In this document: positions 24,185 to 32,590 of the stretch, piece after piece | Numbering within the stretch: position 1 is the first letter of the stretch | Layout of the letters: every line of letters starts with the position of its first letter | NCBI GenBank assembly: GCA_934278925.1 | Contig: CAKQWJ010000016.1 | Span: forward strand, 1 to 58,089 | Length of the DNA: 58,089 nt | Direction: 5' to 3' | DNA from: an uncultured Clostridia bacterium | Lineage (GTDB): Bacteria; Bacillota; Clostridia; Peptostreptococcales; Anaerovoracaceae | Notes under the pieces: model-generated | Database searches by the model: none | Seen by the model: only the letters and a program-made list of their open reading frames with translations | What the model was told of the DNA's origin: nothing | Program-made: the position numbers and the translations under genes

Positions 24185-26083
24185 TTACAATCCTTTTCGC
24201 TTCAGCATCCGCATGGAATTCAAAATGCAGATCACGGCGACGCCCACGTCGGCGAACACGGCCCACCACATTCCGATGATGCCCAGTGCACCCAGAATCA
24301 AGAACAGAATCTTGATAAACAGCGCAAAGGCGATGTTCTGGTAGGCGATGCCCACCGTTTGCCGGGCAATTCGAATGGTACGGGGGATTTTCCCGATATC
24401 GTCGTCCATGATGACCACGTCCGCAGCCTCAATGGCCGCATCGGAACCCATGGAGCCCATGGCAATTCCCACATCCGCCCGGGAAAGCACCGGCGCATCG
24501 TTGATCCCGTCCCCGATAAATGCCAGCTTCTTCTTGCCGTTGCTCTTGTCACCGGGCATCCGCTCCAGCAGCTCTTCCACCGCCTGCACCTTGTCCGCCG
24601 GCAGAAGCTCCGCCCGGAACTCATCCACGGACAATTTCTCGGCAACCGCTTCCGCAATTCCCTTCCGGTCTCCGGTGAGCATCACGACGTGCCGGACGCC
24701 CTCCTGCTTCATTTCGCGAATTGCTTTTACCGCACTATCCTTGATCTCGTCGGAGATGAGAATGGCACCTTGGAATTTGCCATCTGCCGCCACGTAGACG
24801 ACGGTGGACTCTCCGTCCCGAATCTCTCGGTAGTCGATTCCGTTCTCCTCCATCAGCCGTTTATTTCCCACGAAGACCGTGGAATCGCCCACTTCCGCAA
24901 TGAGACCCTGGCCGGAAACGTTCCGCGCATCCCGTGCCAGACCCGGCTCTAAAGGCTCCGTGTACGCTGCCTGGATGGATTTGGCGATGGGATGGGTGGA
25001 CAGGCTTTCCACGATAGCGGCATTCCGAAGCACCGCTTCTTCCGAAACACCATCCGCCGGAACCACCTGAGTCACGTGAAAAACGCCTTCCGTCAGAGTG
25101 CCGGTTTTGTCCGAAACCACCGTGTCCAGATGCGCCATCTGCTCCAAATAGTTGGATCCCTTTACCAGCACGCCGATGTTCGACGCCGCTCCGATGCCGC
25201 CGAAAAAGGATAGTGGCACGGAAATGACCAAAGCGCACGGGCACGAGATTACCAGGAAGGTGCAGGCACGCATCATCCAGTTCATCCAATCGCCCATGAA
25301 AATAGGCGGAATGAGGGCCAGCATCACCGCACCGGCCACCACGATTGGCGTGTAGTACCGAGCGAACCGGGTGATGAAATTCTCCGTCTTCGACTTCTTG
25401 GAGGAAGCGTTTTCCACCAGCTCCAGAATCTGAGCCACGGTAGAATCCTCGTACTTCTTCTCCGCCCGAATCTTCAGGAGCCCTTCCCCGTTAATGCATC
25501 CGGAAATGATTTGATTTCCCGGAACCGCTGAACGCGGCACCGATTCTCCGGTGAGGGCCGAGGTGTTCACCATGCTTTGACCCTCCAGCACCGTGCCGTC
25601 CACCGGAATCTTCTCCCCGGCACGAATTACCAAAATGTCTCCAATCTGCACTTCCTCCGGATCCACTTCCTCGATGGACCCATCGGCTCTCTCCACATTG
25701 GCAAAATCCGGGGCAATGTCCATCAGCTCCGTAATGGATTTTCTGGACTTCCCCACCGCGTAGCTCTGGAACCATTCACCCACCTGGTAGAACAGCATCA
25801 CCGCAACCGCCTCGCTGTTTTCGCCGGTCACAAAAGCGCCTACCGTCGCCAGGGTCATGAGAAAACACTCGTCCAGCAGCTGCCGGTTCTTTATGCCGAG
25901 AAAACATTTTTTTACCACGTCCCGGCCGGCAATCAGATACGGAATTAAGTACAGCACCAACGCGCCCCACCGGGTTCCCAAAACCCCCGGAAAACCGCAG
26001 GTGTGCTCCACCGCCATCAGAACCGCAAAAATGGATAAGCCAATCAGAATCTGTTTCAATTGTCTTTTTAATTTCTTGCTCAT
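24185..26083 (-). CDS. Heavy-metal-translocating P1B-type ATPase
   Basis: The 632-residue membrane pump exports a divalent soft metal. It has CPC in SCPCALVISVP (metal site), the phosphorylated D325 in DKTGTLTEG, the HP motif (THPIAKSI) and GDGINDAPVLSRAD. CPC with SVPL is typical of the Zn/Cd/Pb (ZntA/CadA) group rather than copper pumps. The usual N-terminal HMA domain is missing, but a separate 72-residue HMA protein is encoded 36 bases upstream. The SmtB/ArsR-type repressor precedes both, so this is a metal-inducible efflux operon. The exact metal is inferred. Confidence 0.95.
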   Translation of the reverse strand: MSKKLKRQLKQILIGLSIFAVLMAVEHTCGFPGVLGTRWGALVLYLIPYLIAGRDVVKKCFLGIKNRQLLDECFLMTLATVGAFVTGENSEAVAVMLFYQVGEWFQSYAVGKSRKSITELMDIAPDFANVERADGSIEEVDPEEVQIGDILVIRAGEKIPVDGTVLEGQSMVNTSALTGESVPRSAVPGNQIISGCINGEGLLKIRAEKKYEDSTVAQILELVENASSKKSKTENFITRFARYYTPIVVAGAVMLALIPPIFMGDWMNWMMRACTFLVISCPCALVISVPLSFFGGIGAASNIGVLVKGSNYLEQMAHLDTVVSDKTGTLTEGVFHVTQVVPADGVSEEAVLRNAAIVESLSTHPIAKSIQAAYTEPLEPGLARDARNVSGQGLIAEVGDSTVFVGNKRLMEENGIDYREIRDGESTVVYVAADGKFQGAILISDEIKDSAVKAIREMKQEGVRHVVMLTGDRKGIAEAVAEKLSVDEFRAELLPADKVQAVEELLERMPGDKSNGKKKLAFIGDGINDAPVLSRADVGIAMGSMGSDAAIEAADVVIMDDDIGKIPRTIRIARQTVGIAYQNIAFALFIKILFLILGALGIIGMWWAVFADVGVAVICILNSMRMLKRKGL

Positions 26084-26119
26084 GCCCTCGTCCTCAGAAT
26101 AATCTTCTATAAAAACAAA

Positions 26120-26338
26120 CTACCGAATAACCTCACAATCCGGCTCGACTTTGGCAATCACCTTGCAGGCTTCGTCCAAAATCGCCTCGAAGGATTCATC
26201 CTCCGCTTCCAGCGTCATCTTCTGGGTCATGAAATTGACCGAAACCTCTTTAACGCCGTCAATTTTGCGGATGGCGTCCTCCATCTTTGCCGCGCAGTTT
26301 GCACAATCCACTTCGTCTAGCTTGAATTTCTTCTTCAT
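26120..26338 (-). CDS. Stand-alone heavy-metal-associated (HMA) domain protein
   Basis: The 72-residue protein is a single ferredoxin-like HMA domain with the metal-binding CANC (C17 and C20; DCANCAAKMEDAI). It should hand metal to the ATPase encoded 36 bases downstream, which lacks its own N-terminal HMA domain, so the two look like a split version of the usual single protein. AGGAGG precedes the ATG, and the gene begins 13 bases after the repressor stop. Confidence 0.92.
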   Translation of the reverse strand: MKKKFKLDEVDCANCAAKMEDAIRKIDGVKEVSVNFMTQKMTLEAEDESFEAILDEACKVIAKVEPDCEVIR

Positions 26339-26351
26339 GATAACCTCCTCG

Positions 26352-26681
26352 TTACTCTTCGATATGATCTTTGCCCATTGCGATAATCGTACTTACGTGG
26401 TCGTCCGCCAGAGAATAGATCATGGACTTCCCCTCCCGGCGAACGCAAAGGAGTTTGGCATTTCGAAGGATTTTCAGCTGATGGGAGACCGCCGATTGGT
26501 TCATTTCCAGATCCTCGCAAATTTCCGACACGCTCTTCTCTCCCTGAGACAGGTCCACCAGAATCTTGATTCGCGTGGAATCCGCAAACATCTTGAACAG
26601 ATCCGCCAGATCCATCAACTCGTCCTCATTGATGCCTCCGATTCGGCTTCCCTTCTCTTCCTGATATTTTCGTTTCGTCAT
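26352..26681 (-). CDS. ArsR/SmtB-family metal-sensing repressor
   Basis: The 109-residue protein has a winged helix with FADSTRIKILVDL and the recognition helix MNQSAVSHQLKILRNAKLL, as in CzrA, SmtB and CadC. The C-terminal helix holds D-D-H and H residues (ADDHVSTIIAMGKDHIEE), matching the alpha-5 zinc site (D..H...H..E) of SmtB/CzrA. No N-terminal CadC-type cysteines are seen, so zinc-type sensing is likely. The start at 26681 follows AAAGGAG. A 26-bp near-palindrome overlies its promoter. Confidence 0.93.
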   Translation of the reverse strand: MTKRKYQEEKGSRIGGINEDELMDLADLFKMFADSTRIKILVDLSQGEKSVSEICEDLEMNQSAVSHQLKILRNAKLLCVRREGKSMIYSLADDHVSTIIAMGKDHIEE

Positions 26682-26717
26682 GTCTTCACTCCTTTCATAC
26701 ATATTATCGTTTGTTCA

Positions 26718-26752
26718 TATGAGTATATTATCATATATTCATATCATGTCAA
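26718..26752 (-). promoter_or_regulatory. Promoter and operator of the metal-efflux operon
   Basis: A minus-strand TTGACA (26747-26752) and a TAATAT (26725-26730, 16 bases away) form the promoter. Between and over them, 26718-26743 is a near-palindrome with 22 of 26 positions matching its own complement (TATGA..TATAT..AT..ATATA..TCATA). This suits an ArsR/SmtB repressor dimer pair. Confidence 0.8.
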
Positions 26753-26829
26753 TACCCTTTTTCTTTTTGTACCGCCGGCGCGCTTTCCGGCGCCGGCGGA
26801 ATTGGGGTTTCCGCCGCCTTATGTGAAGA

Positions 26830-27306
26830 TTTTGCTCCCAGGAACGGAGACATAAGACTTTGCAGGCAGCGGGGAGCAAAGTGCTCGGCCGGCTCGCCGG
26901 CGATATTGCGATTTCCGCCGCCGCCTTGTGTGAAGATTTTGCTCCCAGGAACGGAGACACAAGGCCTTGCGGGCGGCGGGGAGCAAAGTGCTCGGCCGGT
27001 TCGCCGGCGATATAGCGATTCCCGCCGCCGCCTTGTGTGAAGATTTTGCTCCCCGGAACGGAACCGTAAGGCCTTGCGGGCGGCGGGGAGCAAAGCGGCC
27101 GGCCGGCACGCCGGCGATAAGGCGATTTCCGCCGCCTTATGTGAAGATTTTGCTCCCCGGAACGAAGCTGTAAGGCCTTGCGGGCGGCGGGGAGCAAAGC
27201 GTCTGGCCGGTTCGCCGGCGATATAGCGATTCCCGCCGCCGCCTTGTGTGAAGATTTTGCTCCCCGGAACGGAACCGTAAGGTCTTGCGGGCGGCGGGGA
27301 GCAAAA
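26830..27306. repeat. Hairpin array F (five units, 107/104-bp period)
   Basis: Five units share a GTGAAGA lead-in at 26823, 26930, 27037, 27141 and 27248 (steps 107, 107, 104, 107). Each hairpin has arms TTTTGCTCCC(C) and GGGGAGCAAA(A) around a 30-base loop. Units 2-4 have AAGGCCTTGCGGGCGG in the loop; unit 5 has GGTCTTGCGGG and unit 1 is more diverged. The spacers are GC-rich with CGCCGGCGAT segments. The GC-rich reading frames across it lack ribosome sites and occur in several frames, so I treat it as non-coding. It lies between the metal operon promoter and the yqeY terminator. Confidence 0.93.
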
Positions 27307-27320
27307 CGTCCGGAAAAATC

Positions 27321-27362
27321 AAAAAAATAAAAAAGAGACCGCCGCACGTCTGTGCAGCAGCC
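27321..27362 (-). terminator. Intrinsic terminator after yqeY
   Basis: On the minus strand GCTGCTGCAC pairs (with some G-U) with GTGCGGCGGT, followed by CTC and a long T-rich run. Confidence 0.8.
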
Positions 27363-27373
27363 CCTTCTGATAG

Positions 27374-27826
27374 CTACTTACCACTTAAGTATTCTTTAAC
27401 AACCTTTGAGACGACAGCACCATCTGCCTGGCCTTTCAGTTCTGCCATAGCGGTTTTCATCATCGGACCCATGCTCTTCATCGAGCGGTCCAATCCGGAT
27501 TCTTCACAAATTCGCTCCACAGCGGCGCGAACGGCTTCCTCCGACATTTCCTCCGGCAAATACTGCTTCAGAATATCGATTTCTGTTCTATAACTATCGA
27601 GTAAATCCTGTCTTCCTGCCTTTTCGAAATCAGCAATTGCGTCCGTACGCATCTTGAGCTGTTTCTTAATAATCGGAATGATGTCGGCATCCTCCAGAGT
27701 TACCTGCTGATCGATTTCATGCTGTTTAATCGCGGCACGAATCAGATTAACGGTTTCCTTCCGGGTGCTGTCATGCGCCTTCATCGCTTCCTTATAATCG
27801 GTAAGCAATTGTTCCTTAAGACCCAT
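27374..27826 (-). CDS. GatB/YqeY domain protein
   Basis: The 150-residue helical protein matches the stand-alone YqeY family: LKEQLLTDYKEAMKAHD, RKETVNLIRAAIK and the C-terminal MGPMMKTAMAELKGQADGAVVSKVVKEYL. This is the tRNA-binding tail-like domain of GatB, here as a free protein. Its cell role is not settled, though it occurs next to rpsU in many Firmicutes, as here. AAAGGAGG precedes the ATG, 20 bases after the rpsU stop, so the two are probably one transcript. Confidence 0.93.
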   Translation of the reverse strand: MGLKEQLLTDYKEAMKAHDSTRKETVNLIRAAIKQHEIDQQVTLEDADIIPIIKKQLKMRTDAIADFEKAGRQDLLDSYRTEIDILKQYLPEEMSEEAVRAAVERICEESGLDRSMKSMGPMMKTAMAELKGQADGAVVSKVVKEYLSGK

Positions 27827-27846
27827 TGAATACCTCCTTTACCAGA

Positions 27847-28026
27847 TTAATACTTTCTGGCTTTCTTTCTAGCAGCTTCGGATTTCTTCTTACGCTTTAC
27901 GCTTGGCTTCTCGTAGTGCTCTCTCTTTCTGAGCTCAGACATAACGCCATCGCGAGCGCAAGATCTCTTAAATCTCTTAAGAGCGCTCTCTAAGCTTTCG
28001 TTTTCTCTAACGATAACCTGTGCCAT
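27847..28026 (-). CDS. rpsU: 30S ribosomal protein S21
   Basis: A 59-residue basic protein reads MAQVIVRENESLESALKR then FKRSCARDGVMSELRKRE and a Lys/Arg-rich tail, which is S21. The codons are the abundant-tRNA type seen in ribosomal genes. GGAGG lies a little further than usual (12 bases) from the ATG. It has its own promoter and is followed by yqeY. Confidence 0.97.
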   Translation of the reverse strand: MAQVIVRENESLESALKRFKRSCARDGVMSELRKREHYEKPSVKRKKKSEAARKKARKY

Positions 28027-28090
28027 ATTCCGATTTCACCTCCTACCGTACTCAGAATGTAAATGGAACAGAATCGTCCATAACATTGTA

Positions 28091-28119
28091 ATTGTATCAT
28101 CATCAATCTGTTTCTGCAA
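28091..28119 (-). promoter_or_regulatory. Promoter of rpsU-yqeY
   Basis: On the minus strand TTGCAG, exactly 17 bases, TACAAT, about 65 bases before the rpsU start. Confidence 0.7.
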
Positions 28120-28148
28120 GTGATTTTTCTAAGAAATTTCACAACTTC

Positions 28149-29672
28149 TTAGAAAATACTTTCCACGATATCTCCGGCCATCATCTTCCGGCGGGAATCC
28201 TCGTCCACTGCGAACTTATCCGCCGCCATGCCGTGAATCATCACGCCGTACAGTAAGCTGTTGTTTTCCGAATTGCCCTGAGCAATCAGGGATGCGATTA
28301 CCCCGGAGAGCACATCCCCGGACCCCGCCGTCGCCAGACCGGAATTGCCGGTGACGTTCAGGTACAGCCGCTGGGTGCCGTCCTCCTTAATCAGGGAAAC
28401 CAGCGAAACGTCGGACTTCACCACCATGCTCACCCGATACAGCTCCGAGAACTTCTTTGTAAAACCGATTCGATTCTTTTCGATAACCCGGATATCCTCT
28501 CCGCAGAGCCGCGCCATCTCACCCACGTGCGGCGTGATGATGCACGGGCATTTTCTTTTACGAAACGGCTTCAGATTCTTGGAAATCAGGTTCAGCGCAC
28601 CCGCATCCAGCACCACCGGAGTCTCCTGCGCCAGGATTTCTTTGATAATCAGGCGTCCGGTGGCGTCTTCCTTCATGCCCGGTCCCGCCAGAACCACGTC
28701 TACGCTTTCCACAAAATCATCCAGCGCTCCGATCACATCGTCCGTTTTATACGGCACCACTACCGCTTCCGGGATGGACACGTTGAAGAAACCGGTGAAT
28801 TTGTTCGGGCAGAAAATCTTTACCAGTCCGCAGCCCGCTCTGTAGGAAGCTTTTGCCGAAAGCATCGCCGCTCCCATCATGCTCCCCGGGCTCACCACGA
28901 TGCCCACGGTTCCGTAGGTGCCCTTATGGGAAACCTCCGTTCTCGGAATCAGCGCCATATCCTTAGTCTTTCGGAAGAACTCCCGGTCGCATACGAAAAT
29001 ACGATCCGGAATATCCCGATATCCTCGTTTCGCCAGGCCGATGTCCACTACTTTTACCTCGCCCGAAACCTTTCGTCCCTCACAGAAGAACAGACCGGTC
29101 TTGTAATTACCCATGGTTACGGTTAGGTCGGCCCGGAATACCGCATTCATAATCTGGCCGGTGGTGGCATTCAGTCCCGACGGAATGTCGATGGCCACTT
29201 TGTAGCCCTTTTTGGAATTCACATACTCCAGGAACTTCACAAAATTATTTCCGAAACGGCGATTGAGGCCGGTTCCGAAGATGCCGTCCACCAGAACGTC
29301 GTATTCCGAGCGCAGCGCCTTCAGACTCTCCGCTGCATCCCCGGTTCCGTATATTTTCAAATCCGGGAACATGGAAGAAATAATCCGAATCTGGCGCCGA
29401 AATTCCTTAGAGGTTCGGCCGGGATCTCCAACGAAATAGAGTGTGACGGAATAGCCCAAATGAAGGAGCCAGCGAGCGACGCACACACCGTCACCTCCGT
29501 TATTCCCCGGTCCGCACATCACCAGGACCCGCGTTCCGGTATCCGGAAAGCGCTCCGCAATCTCGTTCACCACACCTCGGGATGCATTTTCCATCAGCAC
29601 GGAACTCGGAACGCCCTTGTCCATCGTGTATTCGTCCATATATTTCATGGATTTTGCCGTTAATGCATACAT
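28149..29672 (-). CDS. nnr: Bifunctional NAD(P)H-hydrate epimerase/dehydratase
   Basis: The 507-residue enzyme repairs damaged NAD(P)H. Residues 1-215 are the epimerase (YjeF N-terminal) domain with VMCGPGNNGGDGVCVARWL and DIPSGLNATTG. Residues 230-507 are the ADP/ATP-dependent dehydratase (ribokinase-like) domain with SHKGTYGTVGIV, LAGPGM, ITPHVGEM and the late NSGLATAGSGDVLSGVIA. The fused form is normal in bacteria. CAGGAG precedes the ATG, and AT-rich promoter-like sequence lies upstream. Confidence 0.95.
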   Translation of the reverse strand: MYALTAKSMKYMDEYTMDKGVPSSVLMENASRGVVNEIAERFPDTGTRVLVMCGPGNNGGDGVCVARWLLHLGYSVTLYFVGDPGRTSKEFRRQIRIISSMFPDLKIYGTGDAAESLKALRSEYDVLVDGIFGTGLNRRFGNNFVKFLEYVNSKKGYKVAIDIPSGLNATTGQIMNAVFRADLTVTMGNYKTGLFFCEGRKVSGEVKVVDIGLAKRGYRDIPDRIFVCDREFFRKTKDMALIPRTEVSHKGTYGTVGIVVSPGSMMGAAMLSAKASYRAGCGLVKIFCPNKFTGFFNVSIPEAVVVPYKTDDVIGALDDFVESVDVVLAGPGMKEDATGRLIIKEILAQETPVVLDAGALNLISKNLKPFRKRKCPCIITPHVGEMARLCGEDIRVIEKNRIGFTKKFSELYRVSMVVKSDVSLVSLIKEDGTQRLYLNVTGNSGLATAGSGDVLSGVIASLIAQGNSENNSLLYGVMIHGMAADKFAVDEDSRRKMMAGDIVESIF

Positions 29673-29768
29673 ATATCTACTCCTGTTTATACAGTTTTCT
29701 AACTAATTATACAGAATATATTATATCATTTTTGCGTTCATATGCAACTCGGGTTTTACCGAGAGTCC

Positions 29769-29797
29769 TTGAAACCATCACCGAATCAAGCTACAAT
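29769..29797 (+). promoter_or_regulatory. Promoter of the amidase gene
   Basis: TTGAAA, exactly 17 bases, TACAAT, about 45 bases before the start at 29842. Confidence 0.75.
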
Positions 29798-29841
29798 ATA
29801 CGTATTGATTTTTCATAAAAAAATACTTCAAGGGAGCGTTT

Positions 29842-30591
29842 ATGTCCGTACAGATTACCGACGACGAAATCCGGCAGATTATCCTCCGGAGAAAGCGAAA
29901 AGAAAAAGAGCGAAAGAAGAGAAGGCGACGGATTACTCTGGCCGTTTGCCTGGTTTTCCTTGCCGGAATTCTGGGCTTTTCCTTCAGCACCGGCGGCGGG
30001 ATCTTCACTTTGTTCCAGACCCGCGGCGTCATCTTCATCGATGCGGGTCACGGCGGCGAAGATCCGGGAGCGGAGGCTTTGGGACGCAAAGAAAAGGACG
30101 ATACCCTGGAACTTGCTCTGAAGGTTCGGAAATACCTTCGGCGGAAACGCTTTAGAGTGGTAATGTCCCGAACGGATGACGTGAACGTGGACCGCCCGAA
30201 ACGGGCGGAGATGGCCAACGAAGCTGAAGCAAAGCTGATGGTTTCCCTCCACCGAAATCAATCCGATGGAGAGGGCCAAGGCGTGGAGGCCTGGATTCAC
30301 TCCGGTGGGAATTCCTCTGCCACCCTTCTGGCAGACAACATACTCCGCAATCTGGAGAAAGAAGGTTTTACCTACCGAAAAATCGGCACCGGCACATTGC
30401 CGGATGCGTCCGACAATTATTCCGAAAACCGGTATTCCAATATGCCTTCCTGCATCATCGAGGTGGGATTCATTTCCAATGAGTCCGATAATCAGCGCTT
30501 CGACAGCAACCTGTCCGGCAATGCCAAGGCCATCGCCAACGGCATTGAGACCACCTACGAAGCCCTTTACGAAAAGGACTCGGAAGAATAG
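29842..30591 (+). CDS. N-acetylmuramoyl-L-alanine amidase (Amidase_3, CwlD-like)
   Basis: The 249-residue protein has a very basic N-terminus, one membrane segment (about 31-49) and an outside zinc amidase domain. Zinc ligands are H70 (IDAGHGG), the E near 84 and H137 (SLHRN). The catalytic Glu lies in CIIEVGFISN. The family cuts the bond between muramic acid and the stem peptide. Size and single-domain layout resemble CwlD, which makes muramic-delta-lactam in spore cortex, but sporulation cannot be judged here. The SLHRNQSDG segment departs from the common SIHANA. It is monocistronic with a good promoter and terminator. Confidence 0.92.
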   Translation: MSVQITDDEIRQIILRRKRKEKERKKRRRRITLAVCLVFLAGILGFSFSTGGGIFTLFQTRGVIFIDAGHGGEDPGAEALGRKEKDDTLELALKVRKYLRRKRFRVVMSRTDDVNVDRPKRAEMANEAEAKLMVSLHRNQSDGEGQGVEAWIHSGGNSSATLLADNILRNLEKEGFTYRKIGTGTLPDASDNYSENRYSNMPSCIIEVGFISNESDNQRFDSNLSGNAKAIANGIETTYEALYEKDSEE

Positions 30592-30604
30592 GACGAATCG
30601 AAAA

Positions 30605-30642
30605 ACCCGGAAATCCACCGCCTCTGCAATGGATTTCCGGGT
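30605..30642. terminator. Bidirectional terminator between the amidase gene and pyrI
   Basis: ACCCGGAAATCCA pairs perfectly with TGGATTTCCGGGT. T-rich runs follow on both strands, so it serves the two convergent units. Confidence 0.9.
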
Positions 30643-30648
30643 CTATTT

Positions 30649-31074
30649 TTATTTCTTCGCTGCGTGCTCCGTATCGCAGTATTCACAACGATACACTCTC
30701 CGCTCCGGATCCGCCAGGCGGAACCGCTGCGGCACACCCCGCTCGATGGATGTGATGCATCTCGGATTCTTGCACTGAATGACGTTGGTCAGTCGTTCCG
30801 GCAATGCCATGTGCTTCTTGTCCACCATCTTTCCGTCCTTCACGATATTCACCGTGATGTTCGGGTCCACGTAGCCCAGCACATCGAAGTCCAGGTCAAT
30901 CAGCTGATCGATTTTGATGATGTCCTTCTTGCCGTATTTTCCGCTCCGTGCGTTCTGAATTACCGCAACGGAACAGTCCAGATTCTCCAGTTCCAGGAGC
31001 TGATAGATCAGCAGGGACTTACCTGCCTGGATATGGTCCAAAACAATTCCGGTGCTTACACCGTCAATATTCAT
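30649..31074 (-). CDS. pyrI: Aspartate carbamoyltransferase regulatory subunit
   Basis: The 141-residue protein has an N-terminal nucleotide-binding domain and a C-terminal zinc domain with four cysteines (CKNPRC and YRCEYC), the layout of PyrI. It should give the PyrB catalytic trimers feedback control by nucleotides. The start ATG overlaps the pyrB stop by one base (TGATG) and GGAGG lies before it. It is the last gene of the pyr operon, with a terminator directly after. Confidence 0.95.
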   Translation of the reverse strand: MNIDGVSTGIVLDHIQAGKSLLIYQLLELENLDCSVAVIQNARSGKYGKKDIIKIDQLIDLDFDVLGYVDPNITVNIVKDGKMVDKKHMALPERLTNVIQCKNPRCITSIERGVPQRFRLADPERRVYRCEYCDTEHAAKK

Positions 31075-32000
31075 CACATTTCCTCCTTCCATCTAAGCAG
31101 CGTTGCAATCAAGGCTTTCCGGACGTCTTTGCCGTTCCGTACCTGTTTGAAGTACACCGCTCTCGGGTCCCGGTCCACATCCACGGAAATCTCGTTGATA
31201 CGAGGCAGCGGATGCATTACGATCATCTTTTCCTTGGCCAATTTCATTTTAGCCCGGTCCAGAACATAGGTATCTCTCAAACGAATATAATCTTCTTCGT
31301 TGAAGAAACGCTCCTGCTGAACACGGGTCATGTAGAGAACATCCAGGTCCGGAATCGCATCCTCCAGGCTGGCGGTCTCCGTCCATTTGACGCCGGCTTC
31401 CGTCATGCTTTCCTTGTTGTATTTCGGAAGCTTCAGTTCATCCGGCGAGATGAGAACGATTTCCACGCCTTCGAAACGAAGCAGCGCTTCAATCAGAGAG
31501 TGAACCGTCCGGCCGAACTTCAGGTCTCCGCAGAATCCGATTCGAATATTATCGATTCGGCCGAATTCCTTCCGAATGGTGAACAGGTCCGTCAGCGTCT
31601 GCGTCGGATGGAAGTGTCCGCCGTCACCCGCGTTGATGACCGGAATGCTGCAGGCATTGGATGCCACCAGCGCCGCGCCTTCCTTCGGGTGTCTCATGGC
31701 GATGATGTCCGCGTAGCATTCGATAACCTTTGCGGTATCGCTGACACTTTCGCCCTTGGACGCCGAGCTGCTGTTTGCCGAGGCGAAACCAATCACATTA
31801 CCGCCCAGTTCCAACATCGCCGATTCGAAACTCAGTCTCGTCCGGGTACTCGGTTCATAGAATAACGTAGCGATTTTCTTATGGGCGCATTCCTCGTAAT
31901 ACTTCTCCGGATGCGCAACCATGTCGTCTGCCAGATCCAGAATCTCGCCAACTTCTTCCTGGGTCAGGTCCGTAATGTTGATTAGATCTCTCTTAGCCAT
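31074..32000 (-). CDS. pyrB: Aspartate carbamoyltransferase catalytic subunit
   Basis: The 308-residue enzyme condenses carbamoyl phosphate and aspartate. It has PSTRTRLSFE for carbamoyl phosphate, a mobile loop with SSASKGES, GDLKFGRTVHSL and HPLPRINEIS. The length is typical of a catalytic chain that pairs with PyrI, which is encoded next. Its start lies 19 bases inside the 3' end of pyrE, so the two are coupled. Confidence 0.97.
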   Translation of the reverse strand: MAKRDLINITDLTQEEVGEILDLADDMVAHPEKYYEECAHKKIATLFYEPSTRTRLSFESAMLELGGNVIGFASANSSSASKGESVSDTAKVIECYADIIAMRHPKEGAALVASNACSIPVINAGDGGHFHPTQTLTDLFTIRKEFGRIDNIRIGFCGDLKFGRTVHSLIEALLRFEGVEIVLISPDELKLPKYNKESMTEAGVKWTETASLEDAIPDLDVLYMTRVQQERFFNEEDYIRLRDTYVLDRAKMKLAKEKMIVMHPLPRINEISVDVDRDPRAVYFKQVRNGKDVRKALIATLLRWKEEM

Positions 32001-32590
32001 GAAATGATTCCCTCTCCTTCATCTGCCTTAATGTAACCTTCTTCTACCGCTGTGTCGATCATGGTTTCCACGCTGCACAGGCTGTACTTCTCCACATTCG
32101 CTTCCGCAAACTTTTCGTCTGCTTTTTTGGTGTTGTAGGTAAAAATACTGATTACGCCAAGGACATCTGCTCCGGCTTCTCTCAGAGCTTCTACGACCTC
32201 GATGGAGGAACCGCCGGTGGAAATCAGGTCTTCGATAACGACCACCTTATCTCCCTTTTCCAGCTTTCCTTCGATTCTATTGTTCCGGCCATGGGATTTT
32301 GCGCTGCCGCGAACGTAGCCCATCGGCATATCCAGAATATGTGCGGCAATCGCTGCGTGGGCAATTCCGGCGGTGCTGGTTCCCATCAGCTTCTCGCATT
32401 CCGGATACTTTTCTTTAACCACTCTGGCCATTTCATTCTCCACGGTGTTCCGAACTTCCGGATCCGTCAGAATCAGGCGGTTGTCGCAGTAGATCGGGCT
32501 CTTGATTCCGCTGGCCCAAGTGAAAGGTTCGTTCGGTCTCAGAAAAACAGCCTGAATCTTCAACAGACCTTTTGCAATTTCCTTACTCAT
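31982..32590 (-). CDS. pyrE: Orotate phosphoribosyltransferase
   Basis: The 202-residue enzyme makes OMP from orotate and PRPP. The PRPP-binding motif VVVIEDLISTGGSS and the flexible loop with KSHGRNNRIEG are clear. The frame is open to 32788, but the start at 32590 has AAGGAGGAC before it, and the longer N-terminus would only translate pyrF sequence in another frame. It overlaps pyrF by eight bases and pyrB by 19. Confidence 0.96.
   Translation of the reverse strand: MSKEIAKGLLKIQAVFLRPNEPFTWASGIKSPIYCDNRLILTDPEVRNTVENEMARVVKEKYPECEKLMGTSTAGIAHAAIAAHILDMPMGYVRGSAKSHGRNNRIEGKLEKGDKVVVIEDLISTGGSSIEVVEALREAGADVLGVISIFTYNTKKADEKFAEANVEKYSLCSVETMIDTAVEEGYIKADEGEGIISWLREI

Noticed and set aside
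26739..27347. GC-rich, Arg/Ala/Pro-rich reading frames across array F
   Set aside because: They follow the hairpin repeats, lack start sites and occur in several frames at once. The composition is that of chance translation of GC-rich repeats.
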